Assembly (NCBI GenBank): GCA_907165065.1
Contig: OU015524.1
Span: forward strand, 38,445,295-38,509,294
Length of the DNA stretch: 64,000 nucleotides
Direction of reading: 5' to 3'
Source: Caprimulgus europaeus
Lineage: Eukaryota; Chordata; Aves; Caprimulgiformes; Caprimulgidae
In this document: positions 10,101-23,055 of the stretch, in pieces
Layout: every line of letters begins with the position of its first letter
Numbering within the stretch: the first letter of the stretch is position 1
The notes under the pieces: model-generated
The model's input: the letters and a program-made list of their open reading frames with translations, nothing else
The model's database searches: none
What the model was told of the DNA's origin: nothing
Program-made: the position numbers and the translations under genes

Positions 10101-13100
10101 TGACTCTTTGCAAGGTCTGTGTAGAGAGCCCTGCATTGGTTTGTGTCAGGGCAGAGCCTCACCAACACAGTGAGAATTCTCTCCCACTTTGCTGAATTTC
10201 TGGGATAGCATCAAGGTGTCTAACCTGGACTGCAAATCAGTTATTTAAGGCTTTACTTCAGTAACACCACCTTATTTTTCACCTACCAAAGCTTGCTCGA
10301 CTCATACAAAATAATGGGTTGACCATATTAACCATTTTCACTATCTCGCTGAACATGTGCAGGGTCATAAAGGTAAAAGGCCCCAGTTTGTTCTTCAAAC
10401 TCCTCCTGTAGGCCCTCCTCGTTAGCAGAGTCCCTAAGACTGTCCTGGGTGTTTTGGATGATTTTTCTAATGCTTACTGGTATTTTAGTGTTGTCTAGCA
10501 AAAAGACTCCCAAGGTGTGGCACAAAAACTTTTTTACAAGTGTTTTTTGAAGGAAAAATCAGCTTACGTGGCAGCAGTAGTGGATTCCAAGTTTGCTGTG
10601 TGCTGACTCTTGTCTGAACAAATACCTCCACGTGAACAGTAACTGTGTGATGTAAGGAGCACTGCCTGATGGCAGATAACTACATGACCACAAGGGAAGC
10701 ACATTTATAAAGGTCTTTACTCATTAATCACTTCCTAAATATTAGCCAAACACTTTCACAACAGCAATTGCAGTCAACAGAACCTCATTGCTGTACATAT
10801 TGCATTCAACTGCTCCTCTCAAAATGCCTGCGGCAGCAACCCAGGTGGTGCCTGAACCTGCACATGCAGCTCAGGACAATGGAGCAAGGAAAGGTAAGGG
10901 GAAAGAATAAGATAAAGCACAGAGTACTGGTGAAACCTAATGTGCTTTAGGATTAGGTCAGGGGCACACAGTAGATGGGCAGAGGTGAAAGGTTGGGATC
11001 TGAGTAAGGTGTGTCACTCAGACAGGAAAATAAAACATCTGAGAAAGAGACACTGGTTTGTAGGAGCAGAACGTGGTGCAGCAGAAGGATGTCAGTACAT
11101 GGATCTGAGGATCTAATGAAGGGGAAGGAATGCACTGGGAGGGAAGAGGAAGGCAGGAGGGGAAACAAACCTCTTCTGACCTATTTTTGTGGGTGGAAAA
11201 AAGTATTTGGGTAGTATCTACCAATGCTGATGAACAAAGTTGGAAACCTCACTGCCCCAGTTCAGTATTGATTTGCAAATTATCTGCAACTGCAAGCTCA
11301 GTGCACTTTTCATAATGGAGGCTATGTATTGCCTACACAGAAACTGTAAGTTAGTCAGTGGGAGAGATTTACCGACAAAACACGGCGCAAGTAAACAAAG
11401 TGAGGCATAGTCGCTCCCTGCTAGGCTCAGAGACTGTGTCTGAGCTCCCTCTAGTGAATCGTGTTGGTTTTCTACGCTCTAAGATCAGTTACTACCAAGC
11501 TACCATATACCTATTGATTGAATAGCTAAGTTCCAACTCTCATACTTCCATACCGAATAAACAGGCTAAGGATCTTTGTACCTGTCCTGTAGCAATTCAC
11601 ATCAATTCTGCTTCACAAAGCTGTTATTTTCAGAAGTTTCCAAAAAAGTAAAAAAGAACAAATAGATTTTAATGGTGTTAGAGATGAAATGAAACTAGAC
11701 TGTTTCCAAAGCACTTGCAAAACAAAAGCAGCAGACTTGTATAACTTCCTACTGCAGGTAACATAAATATCTTCTAAAACACAGAAGGGAGTGTGGTAGA
11801 GGGTTTTTGCCATCATGAATGCAAAACAACTGTCAGAAATAAGGCTGGCATATCGATCAGCTCACTTGATATCTTATTGGATAAGCAAATGGATGAATAA
11901 CTTTTTTAAAAATTTGGACTGATCAGTTTTCTTATGAACTCTAAAACCTGTCCACTGTAAGCCTAAAAAATTAATTTAAGTGTCAGGATTTGGGAACCTC
12001 ACCCAATAACATCGCCTTTGTAAACTTAAAAAACTGTTCAATTTTTAAAGTAAATTTTTAAAAAAACTAAAATAGGCATTTTAAAAAAAGTCATGTAATT
12101 GTCAGTTTAATTATTTCCTCCTGAAATGAGGAATGGAAAGGACCTTTTTGTATCCAATGAGCTTAAACTACAGAGGCTACCAAGTGTTGCCCCAGCTCCT
12201 TCATACAGGCACACACATCTGCCTATGTTTTTCCCCCACAGTGGGAGGAAAAAAGGAATACTTTTATCCAAACAACACTCAGCTATCCTGTGGTCATCGT
12301 CAGTGTGTTCTCGAGCTCTACTGGTGATTTGCTGTGAGGTTGTACACAGTTTACTTCAGCTGTCTTTGTAGCATGTGTGACCCCTTGTCTTGGTTGTAAC
12401 CTCTTGTCTAGCTGCTACTGCTGCAGCAGGCTGTGGAGATCAGCATTACTGTTTCCTGCTGCTGCTGTTCTCTGGCTTGTTAGCATTTCTGCTGTGCTCA
12501 TGGGACTGCATTTTATTGCATTGTTCAACCACAGCCACAAATGAACTTCTGTTCATATATTCATCCTTTTTCAAGATTCCTGTACCACTAAAATTCCTGT
12601 ACCATCCTAGGTGTATGCTACTAGCAACCTTTTACAGTCCTACTCCCTTCTGGCTACAGCAGAGTAGTTCCCTCATAGTTCCTGTCCTCACACAGTCCTG
12701 CCTCACTGAGAGCTTATTTCCAAAGTTCTCAAATCCAAGCACACATTTAGGAGCGGGCATGACAGCAGCCATAAAGTTGATCAGCGCAAAGTGAGAAGTT
12801 GTTATCCCACCAGCCAGGGATGAGTGAAAGCTGTACAGGAAGTTAATTTACCAAAATGAAGAAGAGAATGAAGAACTGGAGCTTTGCATTTAATGTTACC
12901 AAGCAGCAATATTTCTGTGCCCACCACATCAGTCTCGACATAAGCTCACCAAGGAGGTTTGTTCACTTGTTTTTACAAAAGATCTCAGAAGGAGAGGAAG
13001 CACCTAAAGGCTATGGTAGTAGAAACCACTGCACTGTCCCTCCACCTCCAAGGCTACTTCACCATTTGATCACGCACTAAGCATTTGAATGGAATTTTTC

Positions 13101-14795
13101 AAAGCAGTTGCTCTACCCTGTCCTACAATTCAGCGGGTAATTGAGGCTTCCAAGGAGAGTAACAGCCTCATTGACATCTGTGCTCAGTCACCAGCTCGAC
13201 GTGCTGCTTACCACATGCAAAAGTTTCTAGGTTTCATTTTAGCTGAAATAACTAAAACTGAATGCACTGTGATACTTAGCAGGAAATACAGCACGTGGAA
13301 TGAAAGGTACCTTGGAAGTAATTTGGAGCACCGTGGTCAGATTCCATATCAGAGGAAGCATATAATGCTGAAACCATCAGGCCTGCAGCTATAAAAACAC
13401 TAGAAAGGCAGAAAAACAAGTTAATGGCAGCAGGCCAGGGACTTGTTAAAAAATGATACATCACTAAAACACAGTAAATGCTGACTTGGCACCACGAGTG
13501 GCTCTTTAATGGGCCTGGAGACACAGTGCCCCAACATTTAATTGTGTACCTAACAGCAATACCTGCCTCCACAGAAGAAAGTTTATTTCTAATGATCACT
13601 CTCTTAATAATGGTTCCATACCCATGGTAAATATTAAGAGCTCTGGTTGTCCTTCTTGCCCTTTAATTTCTTTATAACACACTTGAATTTGACTTTTTAT
13701 GAAAGATAATCAATCTTCTTTATAGGAATAAATAACAAGATCCAGCAGGTGAAGCTGAAACTTTAACTAGGACATTTTAGCTTAAAAAATAACTCATTAG
13801 GATTTAAGCATGTAAGTCACCTGTAAACAGGCCACAGATGCTCATCAGAATTACCAGTTAAAAACAGATGCTAAACCTGCACATCTGGTTCAGAGAACAT
13901 TACAAATAATCTGAATTTACACTCAACCACTAATGAGATAAACTGATGATCACATGGTTGTGCACTGAAATCAGCTGGAGCAGAGAAATCATTAAGCATT
14001 GCTTAGATCTGAGGAGGAGACTTGGGCTGTTATCAGCTATTACAGCTTTGTGATGTGGATTTATTTTCCTCTCACTAACACTTCAATCCTTTCCTGTATT
14101 TCTATGTGACCCGCTGTAACACAGGCAGGCAGGATCAAAGAATATCTTTACATCAAGCAGTTTTGTTTCGGCTGCAGCCATGAGTCTGCATCACTGACTA
14201 CAACACACCTCCTTTCACTCGCACGCTCCCCCTGTGTAATGATCCCGGGGGACACGGTCTCCAGCACCCGAGAACTGAGCCTGGCATCCGTGAAGGCAGC
14301 AGGTGGCACCCCTCGCTCGTGCTGCCCCTGGTTTTTGGTGGTTTACCCTTTACATGTTCTGCTGACGCTGGTGTGTGGACTGCACGTTATGTGCTCCGTC
14401 CTATTTAGGATAGCTTTCTGTCTTTAGGGTCAGGACTGCAGAGCTGTCGTTATTTCTTTCGATGTAAGTAGGGAGGGAATGGGAAAAATCCAAAGAAGGG
14501 CAAAGCATGTAAAAGGTTCTATTTTTAAAGCAGCAGTTTGGAAAGTACTTGCTGCAGAGAGGTTAATGTTTGTTTTGAAATAAAAATCTGGATGCTTGTT
14601 TAGTTTTGAGGTGTCTGCTTATCAGTATTCTTAGAGAGTATACATAACTTACTTTTGTAGGGGTGCTCAACACTCTCTTCTCTCAAATCATCACCCCACA
14701 CAGATGCCACATTTTCTCTCTCTTGAAGGGACAGCAGAGAAGAGGGAAGGAATGAAAGTGAAATTAATGATTTCTGCCAAAAATAAGACTGAAGA
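7180..14795. other. Intergenic, no gene seen
   Basis: 7.6 kb without a supported gene or clear repeat. Open frames of 60-134 codons occur (for example 12390-12794 plus and 10328-10525 minus) but show no family I recognise. A CA-rich run lies near 9136-9150. Confidence 0.55.
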
Positions 14796-15102
14796 TCATA
14801 AAATCATAGAATGTTTTGGGCTGGAAGTGACCTTAAAAATCATCTAGTTCCAACCCTCCTGCCATCAGCAGGGACACCTTCCACTAGATCAGGTTGCTCA
14901 AAGCCTCATCCAACCTGGCCTTGAACACTTCTAGGGAGGGAGCATTCACAGCTTCTCTGGGCAACCTGTCCCAGTGTCTGACCACCCTCACAGTGAAGAA
15001 TTTCTTCCTAATATCTAATCTAAACCTTCCATCTTTCAGCTTAAAGACATTTCCCCTTGTTCTATCATTAACTGCCCTTATGAAAAGTCCCTCCCCAGCT
15101 TC
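14796..15102 (-). mobile_element. CR1 LINE 3' fragment (minus orientation)
   Basis: It starts with ATCATAAAATCATAGAATG, the complement of the CR1 terminal repeat, then CTGGAAGTGACCTTAAAAAT and CCAACCTGGCCTTGAACACT. The minus-strand translation within 15129-14884 gives RFRLDIRKKFFTVRVVRHW and the end LEVFKARLDEALSNLI, the CR1 ORF2 terminus. It is 5'-truncated and non-functional. It is similar to the copy at 3163. Confidence 0.95.
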
Positions 15103-18100
15103 TGATGTACACAGAACTAGGCTAAACACAACAAGAAGGCACTATTGTATTTGGCCCCTTGCTTAAACAATATTGTCTCTAGCTTTTCCTTCTGTCTTCT
15201 TCCAGTTCCTGGAAGCCATTGAGCTGCACCCATATCTCACTCCCTCTGTCTTCATCCTCCACTTGTGTTCTCTTCTGATTTGCTTCCTCTGCATTATCCC
15301 TGGTGCACCTGAAAGTGACACATTTGCAGACAGAACATGGACCACATGACCTCACACAGTTACCCACATTTTACTGATAGACAAGGAGGGAGAGGACATC
15401 TCCTCAGTTTGACGTGGCAAAGTATTACCAAGAATTCTTTTTGATTCTGCACAAGTGTCTTTCAAAAACCGGAAGCATAAATTTTTGCTTGCAAATAACT
15501 AAAAAGTCTTCCTGTGTGCATAGAATTCATCTTCCTCAGATAACACTTGGAGGATCTCCCAAGGACTTTGTGATTAGGGTTTGATGCAAGACATCTTAAT
15601 AACCTCTTAATCTTTGCAATATGTGTTTTGCTGGCTAAGTGCTTGATTTAATACTATTTTATAGATAAAACCCTGTAATATCTGTGTACACTGTAATGGA
15701 CAATAAATACTGACCCTGAAATATTAAAATACAATAAATAGGTAGTAAAAACAATCAAACAAATCTATTGAAGTGAGGCTTTTTATATTTAACTTGTAGT
15801 TTCTGAGTCTTCAAGCTTCTTAAAATATTTGTTTCTCCATGGCCACAAGGGACAGAAATTTTTATATTAAAAAATTTGGACTCTCTTGAATATACACACA
15901 TTAGTTGAGACTACAAAAATGTTTTTGGATCTGGGATAAAACACAAAGAGTCAGAAGTACAAAACACACAGGAGGCCTTCAGCTCTGATTAGCAGTCTCC
16001 TAGAAGCAACTGATTGCATAAAACATCTGAAATCTCAACTAACATATTGTGTGATCACTTAGCAGCAGATAAGGATTCTGGACTGCAAAAAGGATATCCC
16101 AAAATGACCCTTACAAATAAGGCCCACGAGGAGTTTCTCTCTCATTCAAATCCAAAAGCCATAGTTGCAGTGTTTTCAGTTTTGTTCCTTCCCATTCCTC
16201 GGGGCCCTTTTGCTTTCTCCCAGGCTGAGCTAGCTTCGCTATTAAATACAGCTGCCTCTCTCCCACGTTCACATGGTTCCCTACGGCAGCCAGACAGAAC
16301 AGCAAAGGCCTCTGGTGGGAACGGATGGCACAAAGGTCTCCATGGACTGTTTCCTACATGCTTAGAAGGAAAACCAGCAGAAACATTTATACTGAACATG
16401 TTATTACAGACTTCATTATTAATCACCGAACAGCTCCAGGAATGCTGCTCTGCGGATCTTGCCGCCCTAGAAACCTCCCAGAGGCACTTTGGGAATTTGT
16501 CCAAGACTCCACCAAACTTCTGGTCAAGCAGCAATATCTTGGACCTGCATCTGAATCTCAAGAGTAGTCAAAAAAAGCTGAATTTACCATAAGTCCCCTA
16601 GAATTTATAACTAGTAACAATACAGTTTTTCTTTACCTACACCAGAGGTTTATGCTGGCTCAGCTTCCAAGAAATTAATCACACATTGATGGAACTGGGG
16701 CAAATTCCCATCACAGGTGGAACCAAAAAAGTCATAGCCATCACCCTCACAGCTGCAACCTCTTGTCCAAGGTCAGTTGGATCCAGCTCCTCCCTAAAAC
16801 CTGTTAGGAGTCAGACAAGTTGCCAAAAAGCTTTGAGAGAACTAACTGCTTCTTCCAGGACTGTCAAAGTGAAAATGAGCCAGCAAGAATCAGTCACCTG
16901 GAGGGGATGGTAGGACAGCCAGGGAGCTAGCAAGAATCACTCAGATATAACCTGTTTTTCTGTCTCCTTCCACTTTTTAAAAGGGACGCTCATTCTGCGC
17001 AGTGGAGCAGAACCAATTACAAAACATGGGTTTCCAACCTCTAATTACAGTGGATGCTTTTGCCTCAATATTGCTGGAGGGAAACATGCATGCAATGAAG
17101 CTGTGGTACCTGTGACAACATCACGTGCCATGCTGATCAAATAGTAGTTCATGGCTGTGTTTTAGTGTCACCCTTCCTGGTGGTAATTACACCTTACAAT
17201 TACAAAAGAATCTTAAGCCATGTTATGTACAAACAAAATGTTTTCATATGAAACAAGGAACTCAATAACCAAAATATTGTAACATTTATTAATAATCTAT
17301 AGCAAATATTTTCAAAAAGTCTAATTATTTTAAGGGCCAAAGGATGAAACTTTTGTGATAATTAATAGTCTAATTTTTCATAACTGGAACTAGGTCAACA
17401 ACAAATTGAGTTACCCAACCAGCATGAAAAAAATGAATTGCAGGAAAATTAAAAACTACTTTAAAAATAGATTTCCAGCCTCTGTTGCTAACCCGCCTGG
17501 AATGGAAAAGCCAGTACTATCAGGATGGCAGTGTCGTGAAAAGGAAGTAGGTAGTGTCATACTGCTTTCCAGTTTCTGAACTGCAGTGTTATAATAATGA
17601 AAGAGAAAAAATTTACACCACACCAGGATAGTTAGACATGGAAACAATAGGAAAGTTATAGTAGCCAGTTATGGAATTCTTTCAGTATGTTTTTTATGAA
17701 AAAAATGTGAGATAGCTTGAAATTAATTAATGTTAGTGGTTTGTTGGTTTGTTTTTTTTTTGGTCAAGAGTGTCTCAAAGCATTTTATTAGTTTTAGGTA
17801 AGTGTCAAATCTACTGGAAATGAAATTCCTCTACAGGGCTCCATTGCAATGGTGGGAGGGAAATTAAGCACCCCTATGCCCCAGCCATGTACTGCCAAAG
17901 TACGGGTCAGAAGTGCAGCACCTGGGGAGCAGGGCTGCTCTTGTGCTGGTGTTCCCGGTAGGTGAGTACAATGTACCTGGGAGGTAGAATAAGGGGGAGC
18001 AAGGTCTGTATGTGTACATAATGTAAAAATCTGGCATTGCTCTAGCTAGAGATGATATTTCAAGACTATCAAAAGGCTTTTTCCCATTTTGCTATGGTTT

Positions 18101-20611
18101 TGTTTTGGAAGAAAATAGCCTAATACTCAAAATGTTCTGATTTTGATGGAGCTGCATATATTAGAGTAATGCAGTTCTGTTGCTGCTTCTCTGCAGAGCG
18201 CTATTTATTAAGATTGTAAAGTCACTGCCTCACATCCCAGAAATAAGGCTGCTTGTACTATGTGATCTGGGCTTTTGGGACCTATGTATTATGATGCTGT
18301 CTTTAATTACATTAACATATCCTGTTGTCTCCAAGGGTTCCTGTTCATGCAGTCATTGGGAAGCTATTCAGTATTCTTTTTGCCTTCCTAATTCAATGAG
18401 TGGATTCAGGTCCTAGTTAATATGCCTCCTCCACATCAGGTTCGGCTAATGAAACTATTCACTTGAAGTGACGGATTAGCACTAACTTAACTAGAGTGTT
18501 TGAAGGTTTTCGTGTAAATATTGAGGTATTGGCTTAAAAAGATAGAAGACAATCTCTGCCGGTAAGTTTGCATCATTTGAGAGAAGGCTGCTCTACGATG
18601 TACATTAAACTAGTGCAAGTTGGGCCAAGCACAGATATCATGTATGGGCCATTTGTTGAAGACAATTTTGAAATATGAATGTAGTTACACTGGAAATCTG
18701 CAGTGCTCCTAAACAAAATCCTTCTTCCTGAGGAGGAAATCTCAAAAGAAAGCAAATAACTAATCTTAATGATAATATGCAGTCCTGGTGGCATTTCAAG
18801 CCTAGTCTATCAGTAATTTACTTTAAAAAAGCAATGCTTCTCAAAGTAACAGAAGCAGCAGCAGCAGGAGTCTGTGGCTTTTTTGTAGAATGAGATATTT
18901 GAGGTCAAGAGACAATGAGAAACAAGAAATAGCCTGAAGAAAGGACAATACAGTTACACCCCTTCCTCCTCTCTCCCTCTCCCAATTTGAATAAATTGGC
19001 AGCAACGAGTGTTTCATCACAAGGCAAATCCCAGTCATACGACCTATTTTCATCTAATTACATGACCTACCCTCCCTCTCCCCCTCCCCCTACTAAAGGA
19101 TTTTTTTTTACTTTTTACTTGCACGTGTGTTGGAAATCATGACACGTGCTGAAAAGCAGAACCTCAGTGAGATGTGCTGAGATAAGTACCTCGGCTCATG
19201 AAGATCTACCAATTAATTTTAATAGGGGCTGATAGGATTATTCATCTAATGTCCATTTCTGGTTTTCCTATGTGACATAGGGATAGGCAGCATTAAATGG
19301 TGGCTTCTCTATATTTAGTACTCCCAGCATCAACCAAAAAGAATAGGACACGCATGGGTCTGAAAAATGGGTGCACAGAAATGTAACAATAGCACCAAAA
19401 AATGGGTGCTACCCGCTGTGACCATATCCTATTTCAGTAAGGGATTATGATGGCATCACTCTTCTCTGCCATCACCTAGGTACATATTTGGAAGGAAACA
19501 GGCAAAAGCTATAACCTCTACCAACTGGACAAAAGCCCACAAGGAAGTCACTTATAAAAAGGGAAAAAACGCAGAACCAGCAGGCAAGATGCCCAAATCC
19601 ACTTTCTGCAGTCAAGGGCAGTTTCCATAGCTAATATCTATGACAGAAGGGTGCTTCTGGAGCTGGCTGCACCTAGGTTGTGTCTAGGTTGTGTTTGGAC
19701 CAGAAGCCATATGTTAATTTGGCTCATTTTTTCTTTTATGTCAGCCTCCCCACATTGTTCTCAAGATTTTCAGTGAGTATCTTATAATGGGCAATTTCCC
19801 AGTGAACCTGAGAATCTAAATCACTAAATATATCTAAATAGCCAAATCCCCACTAATCCTGTCACTGCACTGAGTCGCACAGTAGCAAAAAGCTTAATTG
19901 CTATAAATGCTAATAGTATGAGGGACAGACTTTCAGATTCCCTCCCAAAGCCCCTAGTATGAACACTTTAAAAAACAACGTATTTTCCACAGTCTGTTCC
20001 TGCCCCGCCCCAGGTAACCCCCAGTAATATTAAGACCATTAAAAGCTCTGCCCCATTGCAGATAGTATAAAGTGGGAAGGACTAACAAGCCTATATACTG
20101 GAGATACCAGATACCGAAATCCATCTAGCAACTGGTTTTACCCTTCGCTTCCATAGGGAAATGCTAAGATGCAAAAGCAGTTTATACTTCTACAGGCAGC
20201 CTAAAATAGCTGTAAAATCTCACAGTATAGCCATTATGATTCTAAAAATAATCATAATAAAAAACCAGATACAATTTCTTGACCTGATGGCACAGCACAA
20301 AAACTGGCAGGAATACTAAAGTGTATCCTATTTTTCAACACTTCTTCCCTACAGCCCCTCTGAAACTGCTATTATATTCACAGAAAACTCAAGAAAGATA
20401 GTGAAAAACAAGAAGGGTTTTATTCCCTTCTTTTTTCAGACATAGGGTTCATTGCAATTACTTGTGACAATGCTGGGTAACCGTTTCAGACGGAGTGTTA
20501 CTAGCAAGTTGCTGATATTGCTTAAAATGTTTTATTTCTGAAATTACCATGACCCCACTCACTATAAGGAACATTAGAATGTGCTATATTGCCACAGAAG
20601 AATCAAAGAAT
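15103..20611. other. Intergenic, no gene seen
   Basis: Mostly AT-rich. It contains overlapping open frames at 16014-16592 (plus) and 16142-16561 (minus) of no recognised family, discussed in the findings, and the G-quadruplex motif at 19070-19090. No exon with homology was seen. Confidence 0.55.
19070..19090 (-). other. Candidate G-quadruplex motif
   Basis: On the minus strand the 21 bases are four G-runs (5, 5, 3, 3) separated by loops of 1, 3 and 1 bases, which fits the canonical pattern. The plus strand is C-rich polypyrimidine. It stands alone in AT-rich intergenic DNA; no function is implied. Confidence 0.6.
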
Positions 20612-20705
20612 CGTCCCTGTTACATAGGCAGGGTACTGAAACACAAGAGAATTAAATAATGTGCTCAAGACCACGTAGGAAATTTGTGGGAGAGCAGACA
20701 ATTAA
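20612..20705 (+). repeat. Ancient MIR/L2-like relic (weak)
   Basis: The order of motifs resembles the MIR core: a CTGTTACATAGGCAGGGTAC-like start, GAAACACAAGAGAATTAAAT, GTGCTCAAGACCACGTAGGA, then AATTTGTGGGAGAGCAGA. This parallels the MIR path 'gaaactgaggcacagagaggttaa / cttgcccaaggtcacac / agctggga'. It is diverged and was identified by eye only. Confidence 0.45.
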
Positions 20706-22910
20706 ATAAAATCCTCCCAAGTTCCAGTTTTGTGTTGTTATCACTTAATCAATTGTCTCTCCCAACTACTTCAAACCATGTCACAGCACAGCCTTTTGCA
20801 GCCACAGCCAATTTTTTTTTTTTTTTCTTTCCTGGCCATATGAAAAAAAATACTGAGTCAGCTGGTTAAAAGGGATGTCATTCAGAGGCAGGAATGAAGG
20901 TTTGAGAAAGTAAAATAGAAAATAACATAAGGACAGAACTGAAAAGCAAGTGGTCTGCCATTTAACAGTGCAGTTCAGAACAATAGCCAGAAAAAAATAA
21001 TTTAAAACTTGCTCTGTCTCTGTCCTAGTGTCACCTAATAAACCATATTTGAATTCATGATTGTGATGCTAAGTGCTCTGTGACAGTAAGTGCCACAGAG
21101 CGTGGCCTTTTTTCCTTAAGAAACTATTTGAAGTCTGCCCTTCTTGTTCTTGTTCGAATGATCTTCAGATCCTGAGGCAGCCTCAGCAGCACTGCTTCCA
21201 CTCCAAACTTTCTGCAAGTATTTTTACAGTTTCCATGGTGCCTTTGCTGTGGGATCCTGAAGCCCTCAGTCCTTCATACCACATGTTTCTACTTAAGGAA
21301 GATCTTAAAACATTTTTAGGAGTGCTCAGGACAGCAATTACTTAGAAATACTTCTGCGAGGACCACAGGACATGCTGTGCAGTCTCTTCTACGCTGAATT
21401 ATAGGCAATACAATCTCAGGCCCAGTCCTGAACGACAGTGCTTGATCTCCTGCTAGCAGAACATTTGACTTGAAGTCACGGTTGCTGCTCCCCTGTGGAG
21501 GGAATTATGTGGCAAAGAGCATCTCCTCCAGGCTTACACGGATATGGACTCATTACAGGCACCTACCACCTACTGTACCTCTAGCTGCAGGGAGTGTATG
21601 ACAGGCTGTTTTGGAGTTTCACAACTGAAACTCTAGAGGTCTTTATAGACAACTCATGGCTGTTCTGTTTAGTTTTGAGAGACCTGCATCTGCTGGTCAT
21701 CTCTCAGTGGTCAAAGAAGCAAAGACAAGACTTGCCTCCCTGGCTGCTCTGTACTGGGAAACTGTAGCTGTGAAAAAAGGTCCCAGCACAAAGATGAACC
21801 AAGTGCCAGGCTGAGCTGGCAATGTGGGTGGGCTGTGCAAGGCTTGCTCCACATTGCAAAATTCAGCCAGTTCACTGAAAAAATTGTTTCATAAACCTAC
21901 TGCATGAGTTGATAGAGGTGGTTCTTTTTAATGGGGTGGTTTTATAATACATGAGTCACTTACTGCTAATGGCCATCTATTTTGCCTGTGTAAGTAAACC
22001 ATGAGCTATTACCTGGCAGTGAATGGGCTCAGAAAAGCAATGCTCTATTTATAGAAAAATATAAAAGCCAGTACATGCCAAATTTAGAAAAAAAAAAAAA
22101 ATACTGTCACTTAATTTTCCTCTTTGCCTTTCACTAAGGGAAAGCTTTCAACAATACCAAAATCTAAAGGAGGAAAAAGGTCATTAAAGGCATTTTGAGG
22201 GACACCAAGAACTTTTGAAATTATTCTCATCTTTCACATTTGCAGACAGTGATGCCAACATCCAATTTCTGGTCAAAGCACTTCTGTGCCTCAGAAGAAC
22301 TTAGCTTCTGCTGGGAGGCAGAATCTGGTGACTGCTGCTTCTTTCCACATGGCTGTTTCCTTACTCTTGGCACAGCAGTAGGTATTGTGTGAAGCCCAGC
22401 CGAGCTGCAAGATTGTGGCCTGATTTTTCTGACAGAATTCTCAATAGGGCCTGCGCTGCTGAGCATCATTACTTTCCTGCTGGTTAAGACAGCGTGAGTA
22501 GTAAGGGTTAGAGGGTGAAACACAAAGTGACTACAGACAGCTTGAAGCTCATTTTCTGATGATAGGAGTTGCCCTTACTATATATTCCCATGTGGTCTGT
22601 TGATACAATTTGCTTTAATACATGTAAATGTAGCGACCAGCGACCATGGGTATGATGATATCAAGTACTAAAAATATGCTAAAATGGCATTTTCACTTAG
22701 TGCTGCATACTAGAAAGGAAATTAATATCTTGAACCAATTTTATTCCCTAAGATCACCGCAAAATTTATGAGAATATAAAAATATCTTTAAGGATCAGAA
22801 AGTCTTCAAAGATGCATGAAGGCAAAGATAACATGAACAGGGTACTCTTATATCTTGCCTAATCTGTGATGTCTTAGTGGGAACTGGGACCAGGCAGAAG
22901 ATCAGAAGAG
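20706..22910. other. Intergenic, no gene seen
   Basis: Unique-looking AT-rich DNA with homopolymer runs (T around 20813-20826, A around 22088-22101). No supported gene. Confidence 0.55.
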
Positions 22911-23055
22911 AGGATTTGTAAGCTCTGGTCCTGCTTTGCTTCTTCCTGCTATGTGACCTTGTACAAACCACTTAAATTCCTCCTAAGGAGTCCTACAAAG
23001 AATTCAGCAATACTTTAACCATTAGTACCTCTCCTCCCTGATGTCATTAAACTAC
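22911..23055 (-). repeat. Ancient MIR-like CORE-SINE relic (minus orientation)
   Basis: AGCTCTGGTCCTGCTTTGCT, then TCCTGCTATGTGACCTTGTA and CAAACCACTTAAATTCCTCC follows the reverse-complement MIR consensus order (gctctgccact / tgtgtgaccttgggcaagt / cacttaacctct). It degenerates towards TTAGTACCTCTCCTCCCTGA. A by-eye match, diverged. Confidence 0.5.

Noticed and set aside
10328-10525. 65-codon acidic minus-strand open frame
   Set aside because: No recognised family, no splice context and no second exon found; most likely chance.
12390-12794. 134-codon hydrophobic plus-strand open frame resembling a membrane protein
   Set aside because: Leu/Cys/Phe richness follows from a pyrimidine-rich strand; no conserved pattern or supporting exon.
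14884-15129. 81-codon minus-strand open frame as a host gene
   Set aside because: It ends in the CR1 ORF2 terminus and lies in a truncated CR1 fragment.
15340-15420. Possible further MIR-like relic (CCACATTTTACTGATAGACA)
   Set aside because: Only one short motif resembles MIR and the following sequence does not continue the consensus order.
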